A model generated the notes under the pieces. That model was not told where the DNA came from. It did no database searches and saw only the letters and a program-made list of their open reading frames with translations. Positions 6,360 through 14,048 of a DNA stretch of 17,076 nucleotides are shown here, piece after piece. This DNA is from Chlamydiota bacterium (GTDB lineage Bacteria > Auribacterota > UBA3054 > B51-G9), in contig JAUVKG010000016.1 in NCBI GenBank assembly GCA_030596365.1, positions 1 through 17,076 of the forward strand, written 5' to 3'. Position 1 is the first letter of the stretch, and each line of letters opens with the position of its first letter. Position numbers and translations under genes: made by a program.

Positions 6360-9300
6360 TTACCATTTCAATTCAACGGGGCCTATCAAACCTGACGGTG
6401 TAAAAATTCCATAATTATTTCCCGTTAAATTTCCTGTTCGGATTTTTATTTTGTTTTTTCCGATTTTAAGCAGTTCGCCAACTTCGAATTCATATGGCGG
6501 CCAAAGTTTTGCTCCGGCATGTTTGCCGTTTATCCAAACTTCTGCCATATTATAGACTGTTCCAAGCGATAATATCACATTTTTAGACATGTTGTTACAT
6601 TCAATTACTTTTGTATAATCAACAAATCCTGTAAATTTTTTATCAAGCGATTTCCAATCCGACCAAAGAGTCAAAGGTTTTTCAATTTTCTTCATCTGTG
6701 TAAGTTCCCGGGGAAATTTTACAGGAATTTCTAAATTCGGTTGAACCGAAGGATCTATTTTTACATACCAGTCTCCGGTGATTTTTTGTATTATTTTACT
6801 GCTTGAAATTTTTCTATCCAATTTATTTATTGCCTTACGTTTCGGGTTAAAAACAAGCCAGTAAGCTTCATAAGGGCGAAACGAAAGTTTTAAATGTTGC
6901 GCAGATATTCCCGATCTTTTTGATGAAACAGGTGTGATTTTCCCATCTTCACAGTTCCAAATTTCAGTACGGCCGGAAACTCCAAAAACTTCTATTTCGC
7001 ATTTCTGTTCCAGGTTTGCATTGTTTGCCAGCCAGAAAAAATCGCGGCCATCAATTTTTCGATGCTGCTGGAGTATGTCGAATCCACCTGAAACAAAATG
7101 AAGGCACGATTGAAGTCCAGGCACATTTATTGGTAATTTATCTTTTGAAAATTTAAAACTTTTTTGTTTTTTCAGGTTATTCATCAGCTTTTTCAATTGC
7201 GGGTCATTCATGCCATTGTCAGTAGAACCCAAAGGCAAATCGCCCAGTGCAAAGACTTTACCGCCTTTTTTTGCGAATTCTAATATTTTCTCCGCGACAT
7301 CAATTGGAAGAACAATCAGAGGAGGCAGAACAATTGTTTTGAACTTAAACTCATCGCGCACAAGATTATTGCCAACCACTTTCATTTGACGGATATAATG
7401 CTTGTCAGTAATTAAAAAATCTATTCTGTTTTTCGTAAGGTCACGAATAGCTGTGCTGTAAACTTTATCAATATGAAAAATATCGTCGGTGATAAAATCT
7501 TTCTCGTTCCAAATAATTGTAACTTTAGCGGGATCAAAAAGATCCGGCGGCGCAACTGCGCAAATACTTTCCATAGGATTCAGCAAAAGAACTTCCGGCA
7601 CAGTTTTACCGTGAGAATTGATATAACTTGTTCTTCGTGTGAAATCCGCCCAAAGATAAAGATATCTAAACAAAGGATTTTCGTCATACCAGTCAGGTGT
7701 CCATGGATTACCTTCAAGTCTGCGGTTCATAAAAATACAGTGGGGGACTATATGACTAACTCCCCACGTTGTTAACGAATTGATCGTCTTTTTCAAAAAA
7801 ATTGGATTAAAAGGTTTCCAGCCGCCTGCGCCCATAATTTCACTTTGGAACCTTCGATTTTCAAATTCAGAAACAGATTGTGCTTCCTTAAAATCATGAA
7901 CGTCGAGGGCTTTTTCTTGCAGACAATCAGTACCGGGCATTGAAAATACTCGCTGAAGTTTAAAAAAATCCGGAACCATAATAAGCTGCCAAATCAGAGA
8001 TTCTTCCCAAAGATTTGCGATGTAATACATTCCGCGTTTCGCCAGCCAATCATTTGAAGCTTTAAAAAATTGCGCGTAAAGGTCGGTTGCTGTATCGTAC
8101 CATTCACACCGTGCTCTTGCGTATTTACCTTCAACATCTTTGTCAAAGAGCAGCGGAATCCATTTGCGGATATCGCGTCCGGTTTTTTCTTTATAAAGAT
8201 TTACCATATCTTTTGACCAACCTATTTTAAATGAGAAATGTCCTTCATGGTCATTGAAAACACCGGGAACAGATTTACCTAGTCTTCCGGCAAAATGTTT
8301 TGCATACGGTTCTTCAACCATATTGCAGAAAACAGGTCCAAGACGTTTATTCATGTAATCAGGTGTATTATGATCGATTAATTTAAAAGAATAAATCCGC
8401 CAGTTTCCATCAGCAGGTGCTGTCCATTGAAAAGACTCTCCTTCCCCAATTATTTTAAGTGTGTCACTGATAATAATAGTAGTTTGATGAGTTACTTTGG
8501 CAATATTCCATGGAGCGGCTGTCGATGTAGCAATTTCTTTTGTGTGAACCCATTCAGGTTTTTCTGTTGTAGCAGCAAGCCAGTTTGAATCTGAATTTAT
8601 TTTCAAAATTTTGTTGCCGGAAAAAGTTATTGCTGCTGATGCAATCATGCCAAAAGCACCTCCATCATCTGTTGCTTCGACTTCAAGTATATTTTCCCCA
8701 TGTTTCAGAAATTTTTTAATATTGTATTCAGAGACTTTTTCCCAGTCTGTGTTTTCACCAACCTTTTTGCCATTAATAAATAAAACAAAACTGTTGTCAA
8801 CTGTTATATGTATTATCGCTTTAGTAATTTCACTGGTTTTTCTGTTTAAATTAAATGTCGTTTTCAATCGGCATTTATTGTTAACTGAACCTGGTTCCGG
8901 ATGCCAAATCCAGTTGGCGTAGGAAAGCGGTGGAATATCTGCCTTCTCTATTTGATTATCAGAGGCGAGACGTGCCACAATTGTAAAAAGAGAATCAGGA
9001 AGTTCGATTGTTTCTCCGTCCTTTGCATTAAAAGTTGTCCAGGAAAGATACTTTGCATTTAAGTCAGGGTGCTTTTTTAATAAACGTCCGGCAGCTTGAC
9101 CGCTTGGCCACCAATATTCGTCGCAGTAGCCAAGATAACCGTTTTTCTTTTCTGTAACTTCAAGAGCTGCACTGAATGCATCAAACCAAGTTTCCGTTAA
9201 CCACTGCTTTTCCGTAATTTTTCTGGCTTCTTCAACAGACGCAGATGAAGTGGGGACCATAGGCCAACGCGCATGAGCATAACCCGGGTTACAATGCTGT

Positions 9301-9518
9301 TCAAGCATTTTTTCTGCCATTTTCGCGCAAATTTCAGGATTGAGTTTAGTGTCCCAAAACCAGAAAAAGAAAGGAGCGTAAAGCATATCCGGTTCCGCAA
9401 ATTCTTTTCTTAATTTATCGAAAGAAATATTTTTTCGAGTGCCGTGATTTGACGGAAATTGCGCTGCACAAGCGGTATAACTGAAAACAAAAAATAATGT
9501 TAGAATAATTTTTTTCAT
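6360..9518 (-). CDS. Secreted GH106-like glycosidase, possible alpha-L-rhamnosidase
   Basis: This 1052-residue protein has a signal peptide (residues 1-19, TACAAQ). The pattern FFWFWDTKLNPEI at 50-62, YCDEYWWPSGQAAG at 131-144 and the YLSW following it match the N-terminal barrel of large GH106-type proteins (family knowledge). Residues about 202-300 form an extra jelly-roll opening with NWIWHPEPG, like the N-terminal domain of GH78-type rhamnosidases. The barrel resumes with GVFNDHEGHF (419-428), ANLWEES (501-507) and FQSEIMGAGGW (557-567). The last 110 residues are a galactose-binding-like sandwich (GTVYNMAEVWINGKHAG). Glu425, Glu505, Glu506 and Glu560 are candidate catalytic acids; I cannot tell which. 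Expected role: extracellular removal of rhamnose or a similar sugar. No Shine-Dalgarno and no convincing promoter lie in front; the start is fixed by the signal peptide. It is preceded at 259 bases by the SUMF1 gene on the same strand. Confidence 0.65.
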   Translation of the reverse strand: MKKIILTLFFVFSYTACAAQFPSNHGTRKNISFDKLRKEFAEPDMLYAPFFFWFWDTKLNPEICAKMAEKMLEQHCNPGYAHARWPMVPTSSASVEEARKITEKQWLTETWFDAFSAALEVTEKKNGYLGYCDEYWWPSGQAAGRLLKKHPDLNAKYLSWTTFNAKDGETIELPDSLFTIVARLASDNQIEKADIPPLSYANWIWHPEPGSVNNKCRLKTTFNLNRKTSEITKAIIHITVDNSFVLFINGKKVGENTDWEKVSEYNIKKFLKHGENILEVEATDDGGAFGMIASAAITFSGNKILKINSDSNWLAATTEKPEWVHTKEIATSTAAPWNIAKVTHQTTIIISDTLKIIGEGESFQWTAPADGNWRIYSFKLIDHNTPDYMNKRLGPVFCNMVEEPYAKHFAGRLGKSVPGVFNDHEGHFSFKIGWSKDMVNLYKEKTGRDIRKWIPLLFDKDVEGKYARARCEWYDTATDLYAQFFKASNDWLAKRGMYYIANLWEESLIWQLIMVPDFFKLQRVFSMPGTDCLQEKALDVHDFKEAQSVSEFENRRFQSEIMGAGGWKPFNPIFLKKTINSLTTWGVSHIVPHCIFMNRRLEGNPWTPDWYDENPLFRYLYLWADFTRRTSYINSHGKTVPEVLLLNPMESICAVAPPDLFDPAKVTIIWNEKDFITDDIFHIDKVYSTAIRDLTKNRIDFLITDKHYIRQMKVVGNNLVRDEFKFKTIVLPPLIVLPIDVAEKILEFAKKGGKVFALGDLPLGSTDNGMNDPQLKKLMNNLKKQKSFKFSKDKLPINVPGLQSCLHFVSGGFDILQQHRKIDGRDFFWLANNANLEQKCEIEVFGVSGRTEIWNCEDGKITPVSSKRSGISAQHLKLSFRPYEAYWLVFNPKRKAINKLDRKISSSKIIQKITGDWYVKIDPSVQPNLEIPVKFPRELTQMKKIEKPLTLWSDWKSLDKKFTGFVDYTKVIECNNMSKNVILSLGTVYNMAEVWINGKHAGAKLWPPYEFEVGELLKIGKNKIKIRTGNLTGNNYGIFTPSGLIGPVELKW

Positions 9519-9777
9519 GATAGGTTGTGCTAAGTATGCCGCGCTCTTGATCGGCGTATGCTGGAGGAATATAGTTTTTCCTCTCGCCTAACGAAGTAAC
9601 GTGTATTCTCACGGTCAAGGCGCAAAGCTCCCAGCATTCGCCGGGCACGGCGCAAAGTTTAAATAAAGAAACAAAATCATTTATTTTTTAAGAAAGAAAA
9701 ACAAGACCAATATTTTTCATGCTTTTCCTTCACCGCGTTTTTTTTGAGGATTAATGGATGGCTATCCTTAATTCATT
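9519..9777 (-). other. Intergenic region between the SUMF1 and GH106-like genes
   Basis: No gene is supported in these 259 bases. The part near the GH106-like gene (9540-9660) is GC-richer than the flanks and contains the 92-base inverted-repeat element. The part near the SUMF1 gene is A/T-rich. I found no convincing promoter for the GH106-like gene and no clear terminator for the SUMF1 gene. Confidence 0.5.
9552..9643. repeat. 92-base element with 13-bp terminal inverted repeats
   Basis: CGGCGTATGCTGG (9552-9564) and CCAGCATTCGCCG (9631-9643) are inverted copies matching at 12 of 13 positions. Single half-copies recur at 12832 and 14167 in other intergenic gaps. Inside and at the edge, CACGG and GGCGCAAAG each occur twice (9610-9627 and 9646-9657). 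No ORF of note lies inside, so a MITE-like or other non-coding repeat is the best description. Confidence 0.6.
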
Positions 9778-11109
9778 TTAACGCTTTACACAACGAAAAC
9801 CTATTCCCCTAAATGCACTGCTTGTGGGTCCGGCATAATCCCGCGCCGCGCATCGCAAATCACCACGTGTGCCGCCCCAACCGCCGCCGCGAACTGCTCT
9901 GTACTGCAACGTGCCGTCCTGAACGGGGCCGGTCGTGTCACCTTGCGAGGCTTCCGGCTTACCATAGAACGATGATGAGTACCAGTCCCAGCACCATTCT
10001 TGAAGATTGCCGGCCATATCATAAAGCCCGTACTCGTTTTTCATATCGGTTCCGGTAGGAATTTGTCCGCTATTAAAATATCCGCACACGGCTACTTCGT
10101 GGTCGAATATTCCGCCACCATGAAAGTAATTAGCTTTGCTTCCGTCAATATAATTATGGCAGTCTTGATAAGTTCCTCCGGCTCCCGCCCATGGGTACCA
10201 CTGTGCAACAAGCCCGCCCCGCGCGGCTTTTTCCCATTCCGCTTCCGTCGGAAGCCTGTACCCGTTTTTAGTAATATCCAGGCTCCAGTCAGCGAAATTT
10301 ACACACGCCTGTAATCCTTCCTTTAAACTTTTATAGTTGCAATAAGCAACGGCGCCATACCACGTTGCTACTGAACACGGAAACCCGTCGCGGCCTTTTT
10401 CCGCGTAAAATTTTCCGTCAGCAAATTTGATGTCACTGGCATAGTTGGCCATGCCAATCAATGTCTGTTGATTTCCATCGTTGTTTACAAGCGTTGTAGC
10501 TGACGCTGATACATGACCGTTATCATATGCCCATTGCATCACACGGCACATCTGGCCATTTGAAACTTCAAACTCTTCAATTTTGAACTCGGTGATATTG
10601 ACCGGATGCACTGGAGACTCGGTAAGTCCTCCCACATAATATTCGTTGGAAGCACCCATAAAATAACTCCCGCCCGGAACAGTTTTCATATCACTGACAA
10701 CCGCAGCTTTTCCCGCAGCGTAAATCAAAAGGTCATCCGGCATATCTTCGCTTTCTTTTAATTTCAGCGAGTTTTTCTTAGGTGAAACTTTTACCGTAAG
10801 TTTATATTTCGGATCTTTTGTTTTCACTTTGTATTTCCAGCTCTTGGCTTCTCCAGTCTTTTTCTTGTACTTGCCGTTCATGGCACACGGACCCGCAGCC
10901 ACTGTGGTTATAATATTTGAATTTAAAATGCAAAGAATATTTGTATAACTTAATTCGCTTGCTAATGAAGGTACCATTTCAACATTTTTTACTTTCAGTT
11001 TTGATTTTCCTTTCTTTGTTTTCGGCGAAACAGGTTTGGAAATCCCGGCTTCCAGCAATGATGCACTTAATAATGTAATAATTATAAGTAAATTTACAAT
11101 AGTTTTCAT
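9778..11109 (-). CDS. Exported SUMF1/formylglycine-generating-enzyme-fold protein, probably not an active FGE
   Basis: This 443-residue protein has a signal peptide (residues 1-21), a Lys-rich linker, then a domain of about 70 residues with KYKLTVKVSPKKNSLKL (101-117). Residues about 140-443 are a SUMF1 (FGE-sulfatase) domain: VPGGSYFMGAS at 144-154, YRLPTEAEWEKAARGG at 284-299, GLYDMAGNLQEWCWDW at 361-376, VRGGGW at 406-411, RCAAR at 419-423 and GFRC at 437-440. Active FGEs carry two cysteines between the VRGG and RCAAR motifs; here that stretch reads WGGTRGDL and has none. A non-catalytic role such as ligand binding or surface structure is more likely, and no sulfatase is nearby. The start is supported by AAGGAG upstream and an extended -10 promoter. 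The 3' half (about 9810-10260) is visibly GC-richer than the neighbouring genes. Confidence 0.85.
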   Translation of the reverse strand: MKTIVNLLIIITLLSASLLEAGISKPVSPKTKKGKSKLKVKNVEMVPSLASELSYTNILCILNSNIITTVAAGPCAMNGKYKKKTGEAKSWKYKVKTKDPKYKLTVKVSPKKNSLKLKESEDMPDDLLIYAAGKAAVVSDMKTVPGGSYFMGASNEYYVGGLTESPVHPVNITEFKIEEFEVSNGQMCRVMQWAYDNGHVSASATTLVNNDGNQQTLIGMANYASDIKFADGKFYAEKGRDGFPCSVATWYGAVAYCNYKSLKEGLQACVNFADWSLDITKNGYRLPTEAEWEKAARGGLVAQWYPWAGAGGTYQDCHNYIDGSKANYFHGGGIFDHEVAVCGYFNSGQIPTGTDMKNEYGLYDMAGNLQEWCWDWYSSSFYGKPEASQGDTTGPVQDGTLQYRAVRGGGWGGTRGDLRCAARDYAGPTSSAFRGIGFRCVKR

Positions 11110-11180
11110 TTCTCTCTCCTTATGGTTGTTTATGAGAAGTGGTTGATTTATTTTTCCTGAATTGCGTCTACACTACGCTT

Positions 11181-11209
11181 ATTATATCATAATTTTTGCT
11201 CCTATGCAA
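11181..11209 (-). promoter_or_regulatory. Promoter of the SUMF1-domain gene
   Basis: On the minus strand TATAAT (11186-11181) is preceded by TG in the extended -10 position (TGATATAAT), with TTGCAT (11209-11204) 17 bases upstream. The start should be near 11174, giving a leader of about 65 bases that contains AAGGAG. Confidence 0.75.
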
Positions 11210-11260
11210 GAATTAACATTTAACTCCCCGCCTTTTGACTAATTTCTTCGCATTTCGATT

Positions 11261-11291
11261 CACGGATCACGGATCACGGACCACGGACCAC
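11261..11291. repeat. Short tandem repeat, 7-base unit CACGGA(T/C)
   Basis: Four contiguous units, CACGGAT twice then CACGGAC twice, are followed by a partial CAC. The array ends 4 bases from the hemL stop codon. It has no spacers, so it is not a CRISPR array. Confidence 0.9.
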
Positions 11292-11295
11292 AAAT

Positions 11296-12528
11296 TCAAT
11301 CCGGCAGTAAAAAAACCATATCTTCAATTGTATGTTCCGTTGATATAAACGCCGTCTCAAACATTGATGGCGGAAGATATATTCCTCTTTCCAGCTTTTC
11401 AATAAAAAATTTTCTGAAATCATCTGTACTTTGATTCTGTGCTTCTATAAAATTTGTTACAGGTTTGTCTGTGTGGAAAATAGTGAACATTGAACCAATA
11501 TGATTAATAGTTTTTTTTGAACAGCTTTGCCAATTTTCAGAAAATCCATTTACAATTCCTGACATCTTTGAATAAATCTGACGGCTAGCTGATAAATGTT
11601 CCAATGTGGCTGTTCCGGCAGCCATTGCAATAGGATTACCGGATAAAGTTCCTGCCTGATAAACATTTCCATCCGGTGCGAGACGGTCCATAATTTCTTT
11701 TGTTCCGCCGAAAGCGCCAACCGGGAATCCTCCGCCGATAATTTTCCCGAGGATTGTCATATCCGGCTGAACGTCAAAAATATGTTGTGCGCCGCCAAAA
11801 GTCAGTCTAAATCCTGTAATCACTTCGTCAAAAATGAGAATAATTCCATTTTCGGCGGTGATTTTTCTGAGCATTTCTAAAAATCCTGGTTCAGGAAGAA
11901 CTAATCCCATATTTCCGGGAACGGGTTCCACAATTACTGCAGCGATATTTTTTGCATTTTTCTCAACAGTTTCACAAAAAGTTTTTTCGTCATTGAAAGG
12001 AATGGAAATAGTATTTTTTATAATATCAAAAGGTACTCCCGATGAAGTCGATTGAGCAATCCCGGCAACTCCTGAACCGGCAGCAACAAGCAGCGAATCA
12101 GAATGACCGTGATAACAGCCGTCAAATTTCAGGATTTTATCTTTGTCTGTAAATCCTCTTGCAAGGCGGATTGCCGACATAACGGCTTCGGTACCTGAAC
12201 TCACAAATCTGATTTTATCAATTGAGTCAAAAGCATCGCAAATAATTTTAGCGAGTTTAGTTTCTGCTTGAGTTGGCGCTCCAAAAGAAGTACCTTTTTC
12301 CAAAGCTTCTGCTACGGCATTTATAACAACCGGATTAGCGTGACCGAGAATCATAGGTCCCCAGGAAAGGCAGAAATCAAGTAAAACTTTATCGTCAGAT
12401 GTTTTTAAATATTTACCTTTAGCGCTTTCAATAAAAACAGGATCGATCCCAATTGATTTAAATGCGCGGACAGGTGAGTTAACTCCTCCTGCGATATATT
12501 TTTTTGCTTCATCAAATAAATTGTTCAT
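11296..12528 (-). CDS. hemL: Glutamate-1-semialdehyde 2,1-aminomutase
   Basis: The enzyme converts glutamate-1-semialdehyde to 5-aminolevulinate in the C5 route of tetrapyrrole synthesis, in the cytoplasm, with pyridoxal phosphate. The 410-residue protein has the family signature throughout: YIAGGVNSPVRAF at 11-23, SSGTEAVMSAIRLARG at 110-125, ILIFDEVITGFR at 230-241 (Asp234 contacts the cofactor) and GKIIGGGFPVG at 261-271, where Lys262 should carry the cofactor. The frame is open upstream to an ATG at 12606, but those 26 extra residues are hydrophobic and unlike the family, whereas MNNLFDEAKKYIAGG at 12528 matches typical starts. The promoter also places transcription start at that ATG. The C-terminus ends just after STEHTIEDM, leaving the protein about 15-20 residues shorter than usual, with a tandem repeat starting 4 bases past the stop. 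It appears to be transcribed alone. Confidence 0.93.
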   Translation of the reverse strand: MNNLFDEAKKYIAGGVNSPVRAFKSIGIDPVFIESAKGKYLKTSDDKVLLDFCLSWGPMILGHANPVVINAVAEALEKGTSFGAPTQAETKLAKIICDAFDSIDKIRFVSSGTEAVMSAIRLARGFTDKDKILKFDGCYHGHSDSLLVAAGSGVAGIAQSTSSGVPFDIIKNTISIPFNDEKTFCETVEKNAKNIAAVIVEPVPGNMGLVLPEPGFLEMLRKITAENGIILIFDEVITGFRLTFGGAQHIFDVQPDMTILGKIIGGGFPVGAFGGTKEIMDRLAPDGNVYQAGTLSGNPIAMAAGTATLEHLSASRQIYSKMSGIVNGFSENWQSCSKKTINHIGSMFTIFHTDKPVTNFIEAQNQSTDDFRKFFIEKLERGIYLPPSMFETAFISTEHTIEDMVFLLPD

Positions 12529-12535
12529 AAATAAT

Positions 12536-12564
12536 ATTATAGTGAAATTTACAATAATTAACAA
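12536..12564 (-). promoter_or_regulatory. Promoter of hemL (leaderless)
   Basis: TATAAT (12541-12536) and TTGTTA (12564-12559, four of six consensus bases) on the minus strand are 17 bases apart. The -10 box ends 7 bases before the ATG at 12528, so transcription should begin at or next to the start codon. There is no Shine-Dalgarno sequence. Confidence 0.75.
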
Positions 12565-12609
12565 AGTTATCTCTGTTGTAAAAATGAGTGGGCAAGCGAT
12601 AAACATAGA

Positions 12610-12690
12610 AATCCCCCTAACCCACTCCCGAGGGAATACTCGGGATGTTCCACTTTTCCCGATAGATCGGGATGAAATTCAAGGGGGAAT
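12610..12690. repeat. Palindromic intergenic element with two nested hairpins
   Basis: TCCCCCT (12612-12618) and AGGGGGA (12682-12688) form an outer inverted repeat. Inside are two perfect 7-bp hairpins: TCCCGAG/CTCGGGA (12626-12632 with 12639-12645) and TCCCGAT/ATCGGGA (12657-12663 with 12666-12672). It lies between the divergent hemL and phosphotriesterase-family genes and resembles small dispersed palindromes seen in many environmental bacterial genomes. Confidence 0.7.
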
Positions 12691-12741
12691 AATTCGCCGT
12701 CCTCCCCGAGAACGGCTACAGAAGAGCGAAGTGTAAAGTAA

Positions 12742-12760
12742 TGTAAGCTTCCAGCTTACA
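12742..12760. repeat. Perfect 8-bp hairpin
   Basis: TGTAAGCT (12742-12749) and AGCTTACA (12753-12760) pair around loop TCC. No T-tract follows on either strand, so it is unlikely to be a terminator. It is best seen as one of the small palindromes that crowd this gap. Confidence 0.6.
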
Positions 12761-12831
12761 AAACACCAAACATTCATGAGCAATGCTGTAAACGGTGTAT
12801 TAACGTATCAAAGCAGGGATCCAGGCATCCC

Positions 12832-12864
12832 CCAGCATACACGGGTCACGGCGCCGGTCACGAG
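12832..12864 (+). repeat. Half-copy of the CCAGCATACGCCGG repeat with GGTCACG duplication
   Basis: CCAGCATACACGGG (12832-12845) matches the ends of the 92-base element at 9552-9643. It is followed by GGTCACG twice (12844-12850 and 12856-12862) around GCGCC. Confidence 0.5.
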
Positions 12865-12876
12865 TTTTTATTACTA

Positions 12877-12905
12877 TTGCTTTTTTTATTCTTACCAGCT
12901 ATAAT
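12877..12905 (+). promoter_or_regulatory. Candidate promoter of the phosphotriesterase-family gene
   Basis: TATAAT (12900-12905) is perfect and TTGCTT (12877-12882) lies 17 bases upstream. The start would be near 12912, leaving a leader of about 60 bases without a Shine-Dalgarno sequence. Confidence 0.5.
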
Positions 12906-12973
12906 TTTATGTTGTGGGAAGATGTCTCGATTTTTTTAATTCTTAACAATAGTAATCTCAATATGAAAAAATA

Positions 12974-13996
12974 ATGCTTAAATCACTGAAAAACTTGCTG
13001 TACACTAATCTTCTTCTCTTATTAATAATGAGTTACGGATGTACATTTTTTGAAAAACAGCAGTTTATACAGGATGTGACCGGCACACATCAGTTAGTTC
13101 CAAATCAAATATGGTTAACACATGAACATATTTTAGTTGATTTCATAGGAGCAGATAGCATACAACCCAATGATTGGAAACATGATTTAATAATTGAAAA
13201 AGTAATGCCGTATATACAAGAGCTTAAAGAGTATAATGTAAATTATTTTGTTGATGCAACTCCAAGCTATTTGGGAAGAGATGTATTACTACTCGAAAAA
13301 ATTTCTAATAAAACTGGGATCAAGATCATTACAAATACCGGTCTTTATGGCGCTCGTAATAATAAATATATTCCTCAATATGCTTATGAGAAAACTGCAG
13401 AAGAACTTGCTGAAATATGGATAAATGAATTTAAGAACGGTATTGACGAAACATCGATAAAACCGGGCTTTATTAAAATTGGCGTTGATAATTCTGATAC
13501 TTTACATTCTATGCATCAAAAGTTGGTAAAAGCCGCCGCTCTGACTCATTTGAAAACAGGTTTGATTATAGCATCCCACACAGGGCAAGCTAAAAGTTTA
13601 TGGCCACAATTGACCATTCTTGAAGAAACTGGTGTTTCACCGGAAGCTTTTATTTGGATTCATGCTCAAGCAGAACATAATAATGAAAACTATCTTAAGG
13701 CCGCAGATAAGGGATGCTGGATTAGTTTTGATGGCTTAGGATGGGAATTAGAAAATCATATTGAAAAGATATTATTTGCAAAAAGACATGGAATTTTAGA
13801 TAGAATTTTAATTTCACACGATTCTGGGTGGTATGATCCACAAAAAGAAACTCAAAATATAAAACCATATACTAATATTTTCAAAAAACTTTATCCTGCG
13901 CTAAAAGCACGTGGATTCACAGATGATGAATTTAAGTTATTAATTGCTATCAATCCTGCAAAAGCATTTTTAATAGAAGTCAAAACTGCTTTATAG
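12974..13996 (+). CDS. Exported phosphotriesterase-family metal-dependent hydrolase
   Basis: This 340-residue protein has a membrane-targeting N-terminus (residues 1-23) ending at Cys23 with a non-canonical lipobox (SYGC). The rest is a complete amidohydrolase-type barrel of the phosphotriesterase family. All metal ligands known from the family are present in order: His50 and His52 (THEH), Lys168 (FIKIG, the carboxylated lysine), His202 (ASHTG), His230 (WIHAQ) and Asp283 (SHDSGW). It should therefore be an active binuclear metal hydrolase outside the cytoplasm. Homologues include phosphotriesterases, lactonases and proteins of unknown substrate; the substrate here cannot be told. No Shine-Dalgarno precedes the ATG. 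A three-codon ORF (ATG AAA AAA TAA, 12963-12974) overlaps the start codon by one base. One extra A in its A6 run would put that ATG in frame, so the real start may vary or be misread. Confidence 0.88.
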   Translation: MLKSLKNLLYTNLLLLLIMSYGCTFFEKQQFIQDVTGTHQLVPNQIWLTHEHILVDFIGADSIQPNDWKHDLIIEKVMPYIQELKEYNVNYFVDATPSYLGRDVLLLEKISNKTGIKIITNTGLYGARNNKYIPQYAYEKTAEELAEIWINEFKNGIDETSIKPGFIKIGVDNSDTLHSMHQKLVKAAALTHLKTGLIIASHTGQAKSLWPQLTILEETGVSPEAFIWIHAQAEHNNENYLKAADKGCWISFDGLGWELENHIEKILFAKRHGILDRILISHDSGWYDPQKETQNIKPYTNIFKKLYPALKARGFTDDEFKLLIAINPAKAFLIEVKTAL

Positions 13997-14048
13997 TAAA
14001 AAGGAAAAATATTAAAATTAAAAAGCATAACAAAGTATTAAAAAAACA

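Larger units (their letters stand above)
12691..12973. other. Intergenic region before the phosphotriesterase-family gene
   Basis: No gene is supported here. Besides the hairpin at 12742-12760 and the repeat at 12832-12864, there is a small GCCGT/ACGGC inverted repeat (12696-12716). The stretch 12865-12973 is A/T-rich and holds the candidate promoter and the three-codon ORF ATG AAA AAA TAA at 12963-12974. Confidence 0.6.

Noticed and set aside
9745..9777. A terminator for the SUMF1-domain gene
   Set aside because: A short imperfect hairpin around GGAT/ATCC is present, but on the minus strand it is followed by A residues, not T residues.
11261..11291. CRISPR-like array
   Set aside because: The units are 7 bases and contiguous with no spacers.
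11296..11330. A frameshift in a T7 run explaining the short hemL C-terminus
   Set aside because: Neither alternative frame after the run continues with a family-like C-terminal helix.
12529..12606. Upstream start for hemL adding 26 hydrophobic residues
   Set aside because: The hemL promoter lies inside this stretch, the family normally starts near MNNLFDEAKKYI, and a hydrophobic leader makes no sense for a cytoplasmic enzyme.
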